Shown: positions 24,871 through 34,162 of the stretch, one piece after another
Layout: every line of letters starts with the position of its first letter
Position numbering within the stretch: position 1 is the stretch's first letter
NCBI RefSeq assembly: GCF_000426505.1
Contig: NZ_AUFM01000011.1
Location: 434,001 to 498,000, forward strand
DNA: 64,000 bases
Direction of reading: 5' to 3'
Source of the DNA: Nisaea denitrificans DSM 18348
GTDB lineage: Bacteria; Pseudomonadota; Alphaproteobacteria; Thalassobaculales; Thalassobaculaceae
Notes under the pieces: generated by a model
Told to the model about the DNA's origin: nothing
Database searches by the model: none
Seen by the model: the letters and a program-made list of their open reading frames with translations, nothing else
Program-made: the position numbers and the translations under genes

Positions 24871-26991
24871 TTACTCCCTTGTGAGCGCAGAAGCCTGATG
24901 GGCATCCAGCAGAACGCCGCAAGCCGTAACGCACCACACATCGCGCGGGGAGACTTTATCCCAGGAGATCACGGGACTGTGACGCCCGAGCCGGGCCCGG
25001 TAGACCACCAGTCCTTCAAGCACGCGCTGGACATAGTTCCGGGTTTCCCCAAACGGAATACGCTCGATCCAGTCGATGACGTCGACCTCGTCGCTGCGCG
25101 GATCTCCGCGCTCCCGCATCCATTTGTTCACATTGCCGGGACCCGCATTGTAGGCGGCGATCGCGAGTATGTAGTTGCCGCCGAAACGGTCGATCAGGCC
25201 GGAGAGATAGGCACTGCCGAGCCGGATGTTGAAATAGGGGTCGGCTGTCAGCCGCTTCGCCGAATAGCGCTGCTTGACGGTTTTCGAAACCTGCCGGGCT
25301 GTCGCCGGCATCAATTGCATCAAACCGCGCGCTCCGGCACGGCTTTGAGCTTTCGTGTCGAACCCGCTTTCCTGACGGATTATGGCCAGCATCAGGGCGG
25401 GCTCCAGAGGGCCGTGCTCTGTTGCATAGCGGGTCGGATACCCTGTCTGTGTCAGAACAATGCCCTTACGGGCGGCAGTCCGGGCGGCCTTTACCGTGAT
25501 ATCCAGATAGCCAAGCTCGCGGGCAAGCTGCGCCACAAGGACCGCCTGTGTCCCGCTGTCGGCGAGGCGTGAGAGATGAGTGACGAAGTCGCGCGCCAGA
25601 TCGTCCTGACCGATACGTCCGAGCGCGGCGGCAACTTGCGCCAGGGTCGTTTGGCGAAAGGCCGTTCGCTCTTCCGGTGCCGGTTGCGGTTCGCGGGGAA
25701 GCCGGAATTCATCTGTGCTAAGGCGAGCCTGAGCAAGCTGGCCATAGAAGGTCGCGGGGTTTTCCGCTGCACGGCGATACCAGTTGCGAGCCTGCGTCTT
25801 TTGCCCGGCTGTCTCTGCTGCCCGTCCGGCCCAATAGCCGGCTCGGGCAAGGCTGATGGAGGTGCTGACGCCTTTATAGAGTTTTTCGAAGGCTTGCAGA
25901 GCTTCGGCGGGTTTGGCGGCGAACCGAAGCGCGATCCAGCCGGCATGCCACTCGGCCTCGGCGAAACTCAGGCCGCTATGCTGGATGTGCGCGGCGGAGA
26001 GCAGGTAGGCGTCTTCCTCGCGATTGTCGTCCAGCGCGTAGCGAATTTGTCGTGAGCGCTCCCGCCACCAGAGGGCGGGGAACTGCTGTTCCGATGGTAC
26101 AGACCAGAGGAGTTCCAGGGCGTCGTCCTTGCGGCCCTTGCGGTGACGCCAACGCAGCCGCTCGTATTGCAGGCCCGGATCCGATTGCAGATTGTCGGGA
26201 ACACGATTGATAGCCCCATCGACGCCAGGAGACTGTGTGCGCAACTGAATACGCGCGAGAGCGAGATTTCTTTGGCCTTTGGCGACCAGTGGGAGGACCC
26301 GGCGGGCGGAGGAAGTGAATCCGCGCCACAGCATCCGATCAAGGCGGATCCAATGGTCCTCCGCGCTGAGCAAAGACCTGTACCGCTTCAGGAAGGCCCG
26401 GTGGTCCGACACACCGAATGGCGTTTCGTGCCAGTAGGAGCGCGCTTTCTCGATCAGATCAGCGCGATCCGCGTCGTTTTCCAGTGTCTTCAGATATTTC
26501 AGGCGGCCGGCAGCGGTTTGCGGCGTGATCTCAGTGAACCAGCTTTTCTGCGTAGTGACCGGCAGATCATCCGGCATCAGATACTCGGCGCGTGAAATCA
26601 TCTTCCAGCGGTCGGGCCAGCCCGGGTGCGCCTTGAGGAAGCTGGCAATCTCCTCGAAGCTGGCGCCGCTTTCCGGATCACGGAGCCGCAGCCATGTCAG
26701 AGCCGTTTCAAGCTCGGGCCGGGTCGGCTCGCGGGCGATTTCCGCGACGGCACTCCACTTCCCTTTCGAGGCGAGCGCGAAGGCACGCCGATAGGCGGCC
26801 GTGCTGTTCTTTGGAACCAGCAGGTTCCGTGGCCTGACAAGAGGGAGCGGCGGGACGGATAGTACGGGGCGGATTTCAGGAACGGGTGCGGCGGCGTGGC
26901 TTTGACTTCCGGCCATGGCCCAAAGAGCGCCCATCAGGACGCCAACACCGGCCAGGACCGCACATGAGATCGATCCAAATCGGAACAGCAT
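24871..26991 (-). CDS. soluble lytic murein transglycosylase
   Basis: Cell-wall lytic enzyme of 706 residues, cleaving peptidoglycan with 1,6-anhydromuramic acid formation. It has an N-terminal signal peptide or anchor (about 1-33, ending SQSHAAA), then a long helical, Trp-rich superhelical U-domain (about 60-510), and a C-terminal SLT domain (about 520-670). The catalytic glutamate is E541 in IIRQESGFD, followed by GARGLMQLMPATA and the AAYNAGPGN motif near 625. Architecture and length match Slt70-type proteins. ATG 26991 starts the signal peptide. It is divergent from dapA. Confidence 0.94.
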   Translation of the reverse strand: MLFRFGSISCAVLAGVGVLMGALWAMAGSQSHAAAPVPEIRPVLSVPPLPLVRPRNLLVPKNSTAAYRRAFALASKGKWSAVAEIAREPTRPELETALTWLRLRDPESGASFEEIASFLKAHPGWPDRWKMISRAEYLMPDDLPVTTQKSWFTEITPQTAAGRLKYLKTLENDADRADLIEKARSYWHETPFGVSDHRAFLKRYRSLLSAEDHWIRLDRMLWRGFTSSARRVLPLVAKGQRNLALARIQLRTQSPGVDGAINRVPDNLQSDPGLQYERLRWRHRKGRKDDALELLWSVPSEQQFPALWWRERSRQIRYALDDNREEDAYLLSAAHIQHSGLSFAEAEWHAGWIALRFAAKPAEALQAFEKLYKGVSTSISLARAGYWAGRAAETAGQKTQARNWYRRAAENPATFYGQLAQARLSTDEFRLPREPQPAPEERTAFRQTTLAQVAAALGRIGQDDLARDFVTHLSRLADSGTQAVLVAQLARELGYLDITVKAARTAARKGIVLTQTGYPTRYATEHGPLEPALMLAIIRQESGFDTKAQSRAGARGLMQLMPATARQVSKTVKQRYSAKRLTADPYFNIRLGSAYLSGLIDRFGGNYILAIAAYNAGPGNVNKWMRERGDPRSDEVDVIDWIERIPFGETRNYVQRVLEGLVVYRARLGRHSPVISWDKVSPRDVWCVTACGVLLDAHQASALTRE

Positions 26992-27262
26992 TCGCAGTGT
27001 CTATTCCCCCGCCGCTACAGGTTGCACGCGGACCGTCCGACCGGGGTGTCCAGTGTGGAGTCTGCGTGCCAGAAAGTATGATAGCAGGAAACCTGCCTTA
27101 CGCTAAGTCACCACTCGCTATGGACAAAGTGGGGCTGCGTCTTATTTCCAACAGGCCGACGCAAATACCCCCGTATGGAACGCAAGTTCTTGTTCCTCCG
27201 CGAAGGTGAGCGTATGGTCCCCGTCTTTCGAGGAAACAGCCAAAAACGGCAGGAGACGAGAC
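26992..27262. other. intergenic region between the lytic transglycosylase and dapA
   Basis: About 270 bases between two divergent genes. It should hold both promoters. I see no convincing -35/-10 pair, repeat or small gene. Confidence 0.4.
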
Positions 27263-28162
27263 GTGGCCTACAATGCTGGAAATCCAATGTTCAAGGGATC
27301 CCTGGTAGCATTGATCACGCCGTTCAAAGACGGCGCGGTCGACGAGGCCGCGTTCCGAAAACTTGTCGACTGGCAGATCGAGCAGGGTACGGACGGTGTG
27401 ATCCCCACGGGAACCACCGGCGAGTCCCCGACTCTCAGCCATGCCGAGCACAAGCAGGTTGTTGAAATCTGTGTCGATCAGGTGGCTGGCCGGATCCCGG
27501 TGATTGCCGGTACCGGTTCGAACTCGACCGAGGAAGCCATCGAGCTGACCCGGCACGCCAAGGAAGCCGGTGCGGATGCGGCGCTGATTGTTACGCCTTA
27601 CTACAACAAGCCGACCCAGCAAGGCCTTTACTTGCACTTCAAGGCAATCGCCGATGCGGTTGATTTGCCGATCGTGATCTACAATATCCCCGGGCGCAGC
27701 ATCGTCGACATGACGGTCGAGACCATGAAGCTGCTTGCTGAATTGCCGAACATCGTCGGCGTGAAGGATGCGACGGCCAATGGCACGCGTCCGATGGAAA
27801 CCAGGCTCGCGATCGGACCGGATTTCTCCCAGCTGACCGGAGAGGACGGGACCGTTGTGCCGTTTCTCTCCCAGGGCGGTCACGGCTGCATCTCGGTGAC
27901 GGCGAATGTCGCGCCGGGACCGTTGTCGGAACTGCACCGGGCGTGGGGCAAGGGCGATCTCGATACGGTCATGACTATCAATGACCGGCTGTCCCCGCTG
28001 CATCAGGCCCTGTTCTGCGAAAGCAGCCCGGGACCGGTGAAATATGCGGCGAGCCTGCTCGGGATCTGCGAGCCGACCGCGCGTCTGCCGATCTGCGAGA
28101 TCGCTGACAGCAGCAAACAAAAAGTGGAATCCGCTCTGCGGCATGCCGGTCTGCTGAACTGA
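27263..28162 (+). CDS. dapA: 4-hydroxy-tetrahydrodipicolinate synthase
   Basis: Condenses pyruvate with aspartate semialdehyde in lysine and diaminopimelate synthesis. GTG 27263 was chosen because AGGAG (27251-27255) stands seven bases before it; this gives 299 residues. ATG 27287 (MFKGSLVALITPF) is the alternative and is the usual family start. PTGTTGESPTLSH near 50 is the substrate loop, YYNKPTQQGLY near 118 holds the catalytic Tyr, and VKDAT holds the Schiff-base lysine (K168 from the GTG start). It is followed by smpB after 41 bases, a common alphaproteobacterial pairing. Confidence 0.95.
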   Translation: MAYNAGNPMFKGSLVALITPFKDGAVDEAAFRKLVDWQIEQGTDGVIPTGTTGESPTLSHAEHKQVVEICVDQVAGRIPVIAGTGSNSTEEAIELTRHAKEAGADAALIVTPYYNKPTQQGLYLHFKAIADAVDLPIVIYNIPGRSIVDMTVETMKLLAELPNIVGVKDATANGTRPMETRLAIGPDFSQLTGEDGTVVPFLSQGGHGCISVTANVAPGPLSELHRAWGKGDLDTVMTINDRLSPLHQALFCESSPGPVKYAASLLGICEPTARLPICEIADSSKQKVESALRHAGLLN

Positions 28163-28203
28163 TCAGCGGGCCGGGCCTGCCCGGCGGTTGAAGGAAAACT
28201 CCC

Positions 28204-28674
28204 ATGGCGGGCAAGAATTCAGGCGACGGATTGATCGCCCAGAACCGTCGTGCGCGGCACGACTACTTTATTGAGGACACAATCGAAGCCGGGATCGTTC
28301 TGACCGGCTCCGAAGTGAAAAGCCTGCGCGACGGCAAGGCCAGCATCGGTGAATCCTATGCTGGCCAGGACGGCGGCGAGCTGACCCTCTTCAATGTGCA
28401 TATTCCGGAATATCCGGCCGCGGAGCCGTTCAATCATGAACCGCGCCGACCGCGGCGCTTGCTCGTGCACCGCAAGGAGCGGGACCGCCTGCTTGGTTTG
28501 ATTCAGCGAGAGGGGGCAACGCTCATCCCGCTGCGGCTTTATTTCAATGATCGCGGCATTGCCAAGATATCCATCGGGATCGCGACGGGCAAAAAGAAGA
28601 TGGATAAGCGCGAAACGGAAAAGAAGCGGGACTGGCAGCGCGACAAGGCCCGCCTGATGCGCGAAAAGAACTGA
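28204..28674 (+). CDS. smpB: SsrA-binding protein SmpB
   Basis: Small RNA-binding protein (156 residues) that brings tmRNA to stalled ribosomes for trans-translation. [29 protein letters not shown] (about 15-43, broken up here only for description) is the beta-barrel core. The C-terminal tail [19 protein letters not shown] is the Lys/Arg-rich helix that enters the mRNA channel. ATG 28204 is the family start. The tmRNA gene itself is not visible nearby. It converges on the uracil-DNA glycosylase gene with four bases between. Confidence 0.97.
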   Translation: MAGKNSGDGLIAQNRRARHDYFIEDTIEAGIVLTGSEVKSLRDGKASIGESYAGQDGGELTLFNVHIPEYPAAEPFNHEPRRPRRLLVHRKERDRLLGLIQREGATLIPLRLYFNDRGIAKISIGIATGKKKMDKRETEKKRDWQRDKARLMREKN

Positions 28675-28678
28675 CGCA

Positions 28679-29329
28679 TCAACGTGTGTCCAGTAGGCCC
28701 CTGATTGTATTGAACACATCTTCGAACATGGCTTCAGTCAGCTTGCCCGTGTTCGTGTTGTAGCGTGAGCAGTGGTAGGAATTCACAAGGGCAAAATTTG
28801 CTCCCGGCTCATGTACGGCATTATGCCCGAACTTGAAGCGGCTCTTCGGAATGCCGAGCCCTGACAGCACGGCCCCATGGGCGAGGCCGCCGAGCGCAAG
28901 AACGACCCGCCGGGGGCCGGCAAGTTCCATTTGAAGAAACGGTGCGCAGGCTTTCACTTCGGCGCCGATCGGCTTGTTCTCCGGCGGCACGCAGCGTACG
29001 GCATTGGTGATACGGCAATCGACGAGTTTCAGATCATCGCCGCCCTCGCTCTGATATGTCCCTTCGGAGAAGCCGAACCGTTCCAGTGTCTGGTACAGCA
29101 GGTCGCCGGCATAATCGCCGGTAAACGGACGGGCTGTCCGGTTCGCTCCGCGCAGCCCTGGCGCCAGTCCGACGATCAGGAAGGATGCATCCTTCGGCCC
29201 GAACGAGACAACCGGACCGTTATGCCAGTCCGGAAATTTCTCGCGGTTGCCTTGGCGGAATTCCACAAGCCTCGGGCACAGCGGGCACTCACGGCCCGGC
29301 TCTTCTAGACTGGATATCGATAGGGTCAT
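28679..29329 (-). CDS. uracil-DNA glycosylase, family 5 (UdgB-like), Fe-S type
   Basis: Base-excision enzyme of 216 residues that removes uracil and related deaminated bases from DNA. Motif A is GLAPGLRGANRTARPF (54-69), lacking the catalytic Asp/Asn of other families, as is normal for family 5. The C-terminal motif NSYHCSRYNTNTG (183-195) is also typical. Four cysteines (C15, C18, C113, C128) fit a 4Fe-4S cluster. The closing NTNTG is a family-5 hallmark. It is an independent gene between smpB and the NYN gene. Confidence 0.9.
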   Translation of the reverse strand: MTLSISSLEEPGRECPLCPRLVEFRQGNREKFPDWHNGPVVSFGPKDASFLIVGLAPGLRGANRTARPFTGDYAGDLLYQTLERFGFSEGTYQSEGGDDLKLVDCRITNAVRCVPPENKPIGAEVKACAPFLQMELAGPRRVVLALGGLAHGAVLSGLGIPKSRFKFGHNAVHEPGANFALVNSYHCSRYNTNTGKLTEAMFEDVFNTIRGLLDTR

Positions 29330-29349
29330 GGGGGCCGCCCCGGCTGGGC

Positions 29350-30006
29350 TCAGTAGTTCGGGCGCCGCGGCGTCACTTCCGCTTCGTCGAGATCGTCCTC
29401 GTAATCATCGTCATCGAGGTCATCCTCGACACCGTTTTCGAATTCATCCTGCTGCGGGCGCACCGGGCGAGGGCCCTGATGGGCACGGGCGATCTTTTCC
29501 TGGAAATCCTTCAGCTCAAGGAAATGGTCGGCCTGCCGGCGCAATTCGTCGGCGATCATCGGCGGTTGTGACTTCACGGTCGAGACGACGGTGACCCGCA
29601 CGCCCCGGCGTTGCACGGCCTCAACCAGACGGCGGAAATCACCATCGCCGGAGAACAGCACGACGTGGTCGAGATGTTCGGCCATTTCGAGGACATCGAT
29701 GGCAAGCTCGATATCCATGTTGCCTTTGATTTTCCGGCGCCCGGAGGCGTCGGTGAATTCCTTGGTCGGTTTGGTGACCATCGTGTAGCCGTTATAGTCC
29801 AGCCAGTCGACGAGCGGCCGGATCGGCGAATACTCTTGGTCCTCGATCAGTGCGGTATAGTAGAAAGCACGGACAAGTCGGCATTCGTCAGCAAAAACGG
29901 TCAGCAATTTTCGGTAATCGATGTCAAACCCGAGCGAACGTGCTGCGGAATACAAGTTTGCGCCGTCAATGAAGAGGCCGGTTTTTTCTTGAGGATAGAA
30001 ATGCAT
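29350..30006 (-). CDS. NYN domain protein (LabA/DUF88-like putative RNase)
   Basis: A 218-residue protein of the NYN/PIN-like nuclease fold. FIDGANLY (12-19) carries the first metal-binding Asp. The second acidic site is in MDIELAIDVLEM near 95 and the third in FSGDGDFRRLVEAV near 116. The C-terminal 30 residues form an extremely acidic tail (repeated Asp and Glu after residue 180). It probably acts on RNA. ATG 30006 was used; a TTG one codon upstream is possible. Its upstream region shares repeated motifs with the folK promoter region. Confidence 0.88.
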   Translation of the reverse strand: MHFYPQEKTGLFIDGANLYSAARSLGFDIDYRKLLTVFADECRLVRAFYYTALIEDQEYSPIRPLVDWLDYNGYTMVTKPTKEFTDASGRRKIKGNMDIELAIDVLEMAEHLDHVVLFSGDGDFRRLVEAVQRRGVRVTVVSTVKSQPPMIADELRRQADHFLELKDFQEKIARAHQGPRPVRPQQDEFENGVEDDLDDDDYEDDLDEAEVTPRRPNY

Positions 30007-30061
30007 CAAATAATCCCTTTGTTTTTATTTTTTTTCCAGCGCGTTCAATAGAACAACAAGC

Positions 30062-30122
30062 CATCAATTGTACAAGTAATTTGCGGTTGTAGAATTGATG
30101 TCTTGACTGTCAATCAATTGTA
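30062..30122. promoter_or_regulatory. inverted and direct repeats in the NYN-folK intergenic region
   Basis: CATCAATT (30062-30069) has a perfect inverted copy AATTGATG (30093-30100). A third copy of ATCAATTGTA is at 30113-30122, identical to 30063-30072. The segment is strongly A+T rich compared with the genes around it. It lies between two divergent genes and could be an operator or promoter for either; no regulator is known. Confidence 0.4.
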
Positions 30123-30199
30123 TATTGTTTTCAAATCTAGCTGGATAAGCGAAAAGTTCAAAGTCACATTAATCTCGGTGTCGTTAAAGCATCAATGGA

Positions 30200-30712
30200 A
30201 TGATGTCCATGATTTATTTGGGGGTTGGGGCCAATCTCCCGAGCGCGAAGTTTTTGTCGCCGCGGGAGACGCTGGAGGCCGCCATGGCAGACCTTGGCAA
30301 GCTGGGTGTCGTATCGGTCGGCGTATCCCGTTGGTATGAGAGTGCGCCGGTGCCTCTTTCTGACCAGCCCTGGTACGTGAATGCCGTCTATCGTGTGGAG
30401 ACCGATCATAATGCGGCAACGTTGCTGGCAAAACTGCATTCCATGGAAGACGAATATGGAAGGGTTCGCGGCGTGGTCAATGCCGCACGGGTCATAGATC
30501 TGGATCTTCTGGATTTTCGCGGGGAGGTCCGTGACCGCAGTGACGGACCCAACCTGCCGCATCCGCGATTGCATGAGCGGGCTTTCGTTCTTTACCCCTT
30601 GCGCGACCTCGCGCCGGACTGGCGACATCCCGTCAGTGGCGCTACGATAGACAGTCTGGTTGCGGCCCTTGATCCCGACCAGACGGTCCGGTTGCTCGGC
30701 TCTGACGGGTAA
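30200..30712 (+). CDS. folK: 2-amino-4-hydroxy-6-hydroxymethyldihydropteridine pyrophosphokinase
   Basis: Transfers pyrophosphate from ATP to 6-hydroxymethyl-dihydropterin in folate synthesis; 170 residues. The start region has three Met codons in a row (30200, 30203, 30209), so the exact N-terminus is uncertain. IYLGVGANL is the N-terminal strand. The signature RVIDLDLLDF (about 96-105) holds the two metal-binding aspartates, followed by LPHPRLHERAFVLYPL (about 118-133). The folate partners folB and folP are not in the window. It is 93 bases upstream of rpoZ. Confidence 0.94.
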   Translation: MMSMIYLGVGANLPSAKFLSPRETLEAAMADLGKLGVVSVGVSRWYESAPVPLSDQPWYVNAVYRVETDHNAATLLAKLHSMEDEYGRVRGVVNAARVIDLDLLDFRGEVRDRSDGPNLPHPRLHERAFVLYPLRDLAPDWRHPVSGATIDSLVAALDPDQTVRLLGSDG

Positions 30713-30737
30713 GGGTGCATTTCCTGACCTATTTGAC

Positions 30738-30766
30738 TTGCTCCGGAGGGTGCAAGCCAATATATA
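30738..30766 (+). promoter_or_regulatory. possible rpoZ promoter
   Basis: TTGCTC (30738-30743) and TATATA (30761-30766) are 17 bases apart, 40 bases before the rpoZ ATG; the -10 match is good and the -35 match poor. CTTGC (30737-30741) and GCAAG (30752-30756) form an inverted repeat between them that could bind a regulator. Confidence 0.3.
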
Positions 30767-30805
30767 TTCCTCTTTCCGGTATCTTTTTGAACGGGACGGA
30801 CACCC

Positions 30806-31198
30806 ATGGCACGGGTCACGGTTGAAGACTGCATTTTGGAAATTCCTAACCGGTTTGATCTTGTAATGATCGCCGGCCAGCGCGCGCGGGATATTTCCGC
30901 TGGCGGACAGCTGACCGTCGACCGCGACAATGACAAGAACCCGGTTGTTGCGCTGCGTGAAATCGCAGACAAGACCGTTGATCTCGGCAATCTTCAGGAA
31001 GCGCTGGTGCGCGGCCTGCAGCGTGTTGTCGAGGATGACGGTCCGGAAGAAGACGATATGAGCGCGCTCGAAGCCGATGGCGGAGCTGCCGTCGAGGAAG
31101 CCGCAGACGCGTTGGGCATGCAGATCCAGTCTGCCAAGGAAGAGGGCGCAAGCGCCGGTTTCGAGGACATCGATGAAGAGGCCCTCGGACGCGACTGA
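30806..31198 (+). CDS. rpoZ: RNA polymerase omega subunit
   Basis: Omega subunit, 130 residues, chaperone of the beta-prime subunit and partner of ppGpp on RNA polymerase. [20 protein letters not shown] and [29 protein letters not shown] (about 28-56, described not quoted as a run) are the RpoZ core. The second half (60-130) is an acidic, variable alphaproteobacterial extension. Directly followed by the RSH gene, the usual rpoZ-spoT arrangement, so ppGpp synthesis and its polymerase target are encoded together. Confidence 0.96.
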   Translation: MARVTVEDCILEIPNRFDLVMIAGQRARDISAGGQLTVDRDNDKNPVVALREIADKTVDLGNLQEALVRGLQRVVEDDGPEEDDMSALEADGGAAVEEAADALGMQIQSAKEEGASAGFEDIDEEALGRD

Positions 31199-31219
31199 AA
31201 AGCCGAATAGGCTTTTCTC
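31197..31219 (+). terminator. hairpin overlapping the rpoZ stop
   Basis: GAAAAGCC (31197-31204) pairs perfectly with GGCTTTTC (31210-31217) around a five-base loop, starting inside the rpoZ TGA. The 3' arm itself supplies a short U-run. It could attenuate read-through from rpoZ into the RSH gene. Confidence 0.45.
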
Positions 31220-31306
31220 TTGCCTGAACCGGAGGCTCGGACCGGGGCCTTTATTCCTACCTGACGACGCCGTGAGCGCGGTCGCGTATCGCGCGCGGGG
31301 GCACTC

Positions 31307-33454
31307 ATGATCCGGCAATACGAGCTGGTCGAACGGGTTAAAAGCTATGACCCGGGCATGGACGAGGACGCGCTGAACCGCGCCTACGTCTATGCCATGA
31401 AGATGCATGGCTCGCAGAAGCGGGCGTCGGGCGACCCTTACTTTTCCCATCCGCTCGAAGTCGCCGGCATCCTGACCGACATGCGGCTCGATACCAGCAC
31501 CATCATCACCGCGCTGCTGCACGACACCATCGAAGATACGGATGCAACGCCCGAGGATATCAAGCGCCTCTTCGGCGAGGATATTTTGCGGCTGGTCGAT
31601 GGCGTCACCAAACTGACGCGGATCGAACTGCAATCCGACCGAACCAAGCAGGCGGAGAATTTCCGCAAGCTCGTCCTCGCCATGAGCGAGGATATCCGTG
31701 TCCTGCTGGTAAAGCTGGCGGACCGGGTCCACAATATGCGGACACTGCATTTCATAGAATCCGAGGACAAGCGCCGTCGGATCGCTGCCGAGACCATGGA
31801 TATCTACGCGCCGCTGGCCGAGCGCATCGGTATCCAGTCCATGCGGGACGAGCTGGAAGATCTCGCCTTTGCCGAGCTTAATCCGGATGCGCGGACATCG
31901 ATCCTGACCCGTCTCGACTACCTCTATGATGAAGGCAGCGACACCGTAGAGCGAGTGATGGAAGGCTTGCGGGAAACCGCTGCGAGCGTAGAGATCGAGC
32001 CGGAGATTTCCGGGAGGCGGAAATCGCCCTATTCGGTCTGGCTGAAGATGCAGCGCAAGGACGTTGGTTTCGAGCAGCTCTCCGACATCATGGCCTTTCG
32101 GCTCGTGGTCGAGAATGCCGGCGAGTGCTACCAATTGCTTGGAGCTCTGCACGGCAAGTACCCAGTGATCCCGGGGCGCTTCAAAGACTATATCAGCACG
32201 CCCAAGCCGAACGGCTATCAATCGCTCCATACCGGGATTATCGGTCCGCTCAAAAAGCGGATCGAGATCCAGATCCGGACCCGGGATATGCACGAGGTCG
32301 CCGAGCTCGGCGTTGCCGCGCACTGGGTCTACAAGGAAGATCCGGCGTATAGCCGGGAAGGCAAGAAATATCGCTGGATACGGGAGCTTCTGGAGATCCT
32401 GGAGCATGCTTCCGGACCGGAGGAGTTCCTTGAGCACACCAAGCTCGAAATGTATCAGGATCAGGTCTTCTGCTTCACGCCGAAGGGAGATCTGATCTCC
32501 CTGCCACGCGGTGCTACGCCGGTCGATTTCGCTTACGCGGTGCATTCCGAAGTCGGCGACAGGTGTGTCGGTGCACGGATCAACGATCGTCTGATGCCGC
32601 TGACCACGGCGCTGAAGAATGGCGACCAGGTCGCGGTTTCGACGTCGAAAAACTCAACGCCGTCTCCGACCTGGGAGCAGTTCGTCGTCACCGGCAAGGC
32701 GAAGGCCCGGATACGCCGCTTCGTCCGCTTGCAGAGGCGCCAACAGTTCGCCGACCTTGGCCGTGCCATCATGCAGAAGGCATTTCGTCAGGAAGCTCAG
32801 AAGTACTCCGAAAAAACACTGGAAGGCGTTGTCGGCAAGTTCCACGTGGAAACTGTCGAGGATCTGCTCGCTGGTGTTGGCGAGGGCGTACTGAGCGACC
32901 GTGAGGTGCTGCACGCAGCAGTTCCGGAAACCCTGCCGGCGCCGGACAAACAGAATGTCGTGCCGATTACCCGGGCGCGGGCAAAAGCCCGCAAGGGCAG
33001 TCCCGACGCGGTGCCTCTCAAAGGCCTGATCCCTGGAATGGCCGTGCATTATGCACGTTGCTGCCACCCGCTTCCCGGAGAGCGTATCGTCGGTATCGTG
33101 ACCACGGGCAAGGGGGTCACGATCCATACAATCGACTGTGATACGCTGGAGAACTTCCATTCAACGCCGGAACGCTGGCTCGATGTTTCCTGGGATCTGG
33201 ACAGTGAAACCGACATGCATGTCGGCCGGCTGGATATCGTTCTGGCGAACGAGCCCGGCAGCCTCGGCGCCCTTTCGACCGTGATCGGCAAGAGCCGTGG
33301 CAACATAATCAACTTGAAGCTCGTCAATCGCTCGACCGACTTCTTCGAACTCTATATCGATGTCGAGGTGGCCGATGTTCGGCACCTGACGGAAATAATC
33401 GCAGCCTTGCGTGCGACACCGGTGATAAATTCGGTGGATCGGGCGCGCGGCTGA
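31307..33454 (+). CDS. bifunctional (p)ppGpp synthetase/hydrolase (RSH, RelA/SpoT family)
   Basis: The stringent-response enzyme, 715 residues. The HD hydrolase domain is intact (FSHPLEVAGIL near 46 and LLHDTIEDTDA near 70). The synthetase domain is intact (RFKDYISTPKPNGYQSLHT near 292-310, plus the DIMAFRLVVE strand near 262). TGS (about 385-445) and a C-terminal ACT (about 640-712) follow. Both active sites appear functional, as expected for the single long RSH of alphaproteobacteria. ATG 31307 follows rpoZ by 108 bases. It is named rel, rsh or spoT in different genomes, so I leave the symbol open. Confidence 0.96.
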   Translation: MIRQYELVERVKSYDPGMDEDALNRAYVYAMKMHGSQKRASGDPYFSHPLEVAGILTDMRLDTSTIITALLHDTIEDTDATPEDIKRLFGEDILRLVDGVTKLTRIELQSDRTKQAENFRKLVLAMSEDIRVLLVKLADRVHNMRTLHFIESEDKRRRIAAETMDIYAPLAERIGIQSMRDELEDLAFAELNPDARTSILTRLDYLYDEGSDTVERVMEGLRETAASVEIEPEISGRRKSPYSVWLKMQRKDVGFEQLSDIMAFRLVVENAGECYQLLGALHGKYPVIPGRFKDYISTPKPNGYQSLHTGIIGPLKKRIEIQIRTRDMHEVAELGVAAHWVYKEDPAYSREGKKYRWIRELLEILEHASGPEEFLEHTKLEMYQDQVFCFTPKGDLISLPRGATPVDFAYAVHSEVGDRCVGARINDRLMPLTTALKNGDQVAVSTSKNSTPSPTWEQFVVTGKAKARIRRFVRLQRRQQFADLGRAIMQKAFRQEAQKYSEKTLEGVVGKFHVETVEDLLAGVGEGVLSDREVLHAAVPETLPAPDKQNVVPITRARAKARKGSPDAVPLKGLIPGMAVHYARCCHPLPGERIVGIVTTGKGVTIHTIDCDTLENFHSTPERWLDVSWDLDSETDMHVGRLDIVLANEPGSLGALSTVIGKSRGNIINLKLVNRSTDFFELYIDVEVADVRHLTEIIAALRATPVINSVDRARG

Positions 33455-33541
33455 CCCACATAAGTTAGAAGTGCCGATATCCCGGTGGCACGGGGTTTCC
33501 AACGGTACGATGAGCGTGAACAGAGGAAAGGTTCGGCGTAC

Positions 33542-34162
33542 ATGTTTAAACGCCGGCAGGCAGTGAGTACTGCCTCCAGGATTCGTCAATTTATCTGGCC
33601 GCGGATGGGGTTCGGCCGGCTGTGGCGCTATATGGGCCACCGGCTGGGACGCATGCCGGGGACGCCTTACAGCATCGCCGCGGGCTTTGCGTGCGGCGCC
33701 GCTGCGTCCTTCACGCCGTTGATCGGGCTGCATTTCATTCTCGCGGGACTTTTCGCCTGGAGCATCCGGGCCAATATCCTGGCCTCGGCGATCGGCACGG
33801 CGATCGGCAATCCCTGGACGTTTCCTTTCATCTGGCTCTGGATCTTCAAGGTGGGCAGCTGGATCGTCGGCACTCCCGAAGGCGTGGAGCCGCCGAAATT
33901 GACCTTGGACTTTTTCCTTGGGATCATTTCCGGAGAGTCGTTGGGGCAAAGTGTAGATCTACTGTTCACAATGGTTGTCGGTAGCGTGCCGACAGCGATT
34001 GCTGTCTGGTTCCTCCTCTATTTGCCACTGCTTGGCCTGATCGAGGGTTATCGGAGGCGACGGACGGAACGGCGGGACGATGCGGTGGCCCGGAAGAGTG
34101 CGGACGCAGAGAGACTACCTGTTGATGGCAGGGTTTCTGAGCAGGGAGCGGGAAGCCAATGA
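33542..34162 (+). CDS. DUF2062 domain-containing membrane protein
   Basis: A 206-residue membrane protein from ATG 33542. The DUF2062 core spans about 38-165, with the motifs [23 protein letters not shown] and [10 protein letters not shown]. It has at least three hydrophobic spans. The family is widespread and has no established biochemical role. Its C-terminus is charged and Arg-rich. It sits in the RSH-pdxJ interval as in other alphaproteobacteria; its stop overlaps the pdxJ start (ATGA). Confidence 0.9.
   Translation: MFKRRQAVSTASRIRQFIWPRMGFGRLWRYMGHRLGRMPGTPYSIAAGFACGAAASFTPLIGLHFILAGLFAWSIRANILASAIGTAIGNPWTFPFIWLWIFKVGSWIVGTPEGVEPPKLTLDFFLGIISGESLGQSVDLLFTMVVGSVPTAIAVWFLLYLPLLGLIEGYRRRRTERRDDAVARKSADAERLPVDGRVSEQGAGSQ

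Noticed and set aside
28170-28185. GCCGGG-CCTG-CCCGGC hairpin between dapA and smpB
   Set aside because: A good 6-pair stem, but no T-run follows and smpB starts 18 bases later. Not called as a terminator.
28150-28700. Possible tmRNA gene near smpB
   Set aside because: No tRNA-Ala-like ends or tag reading frame could be recognised near smpB, so ssrA is not reported.
30164-32545. A 793-codon open frame on the minus strand
   Set aside because: It lies wholly antisense to folK, rpoZ and the RSH gene, which are identified by motifs. Its composition is the complement of real codons; it is a shadow of GC-rich coding.
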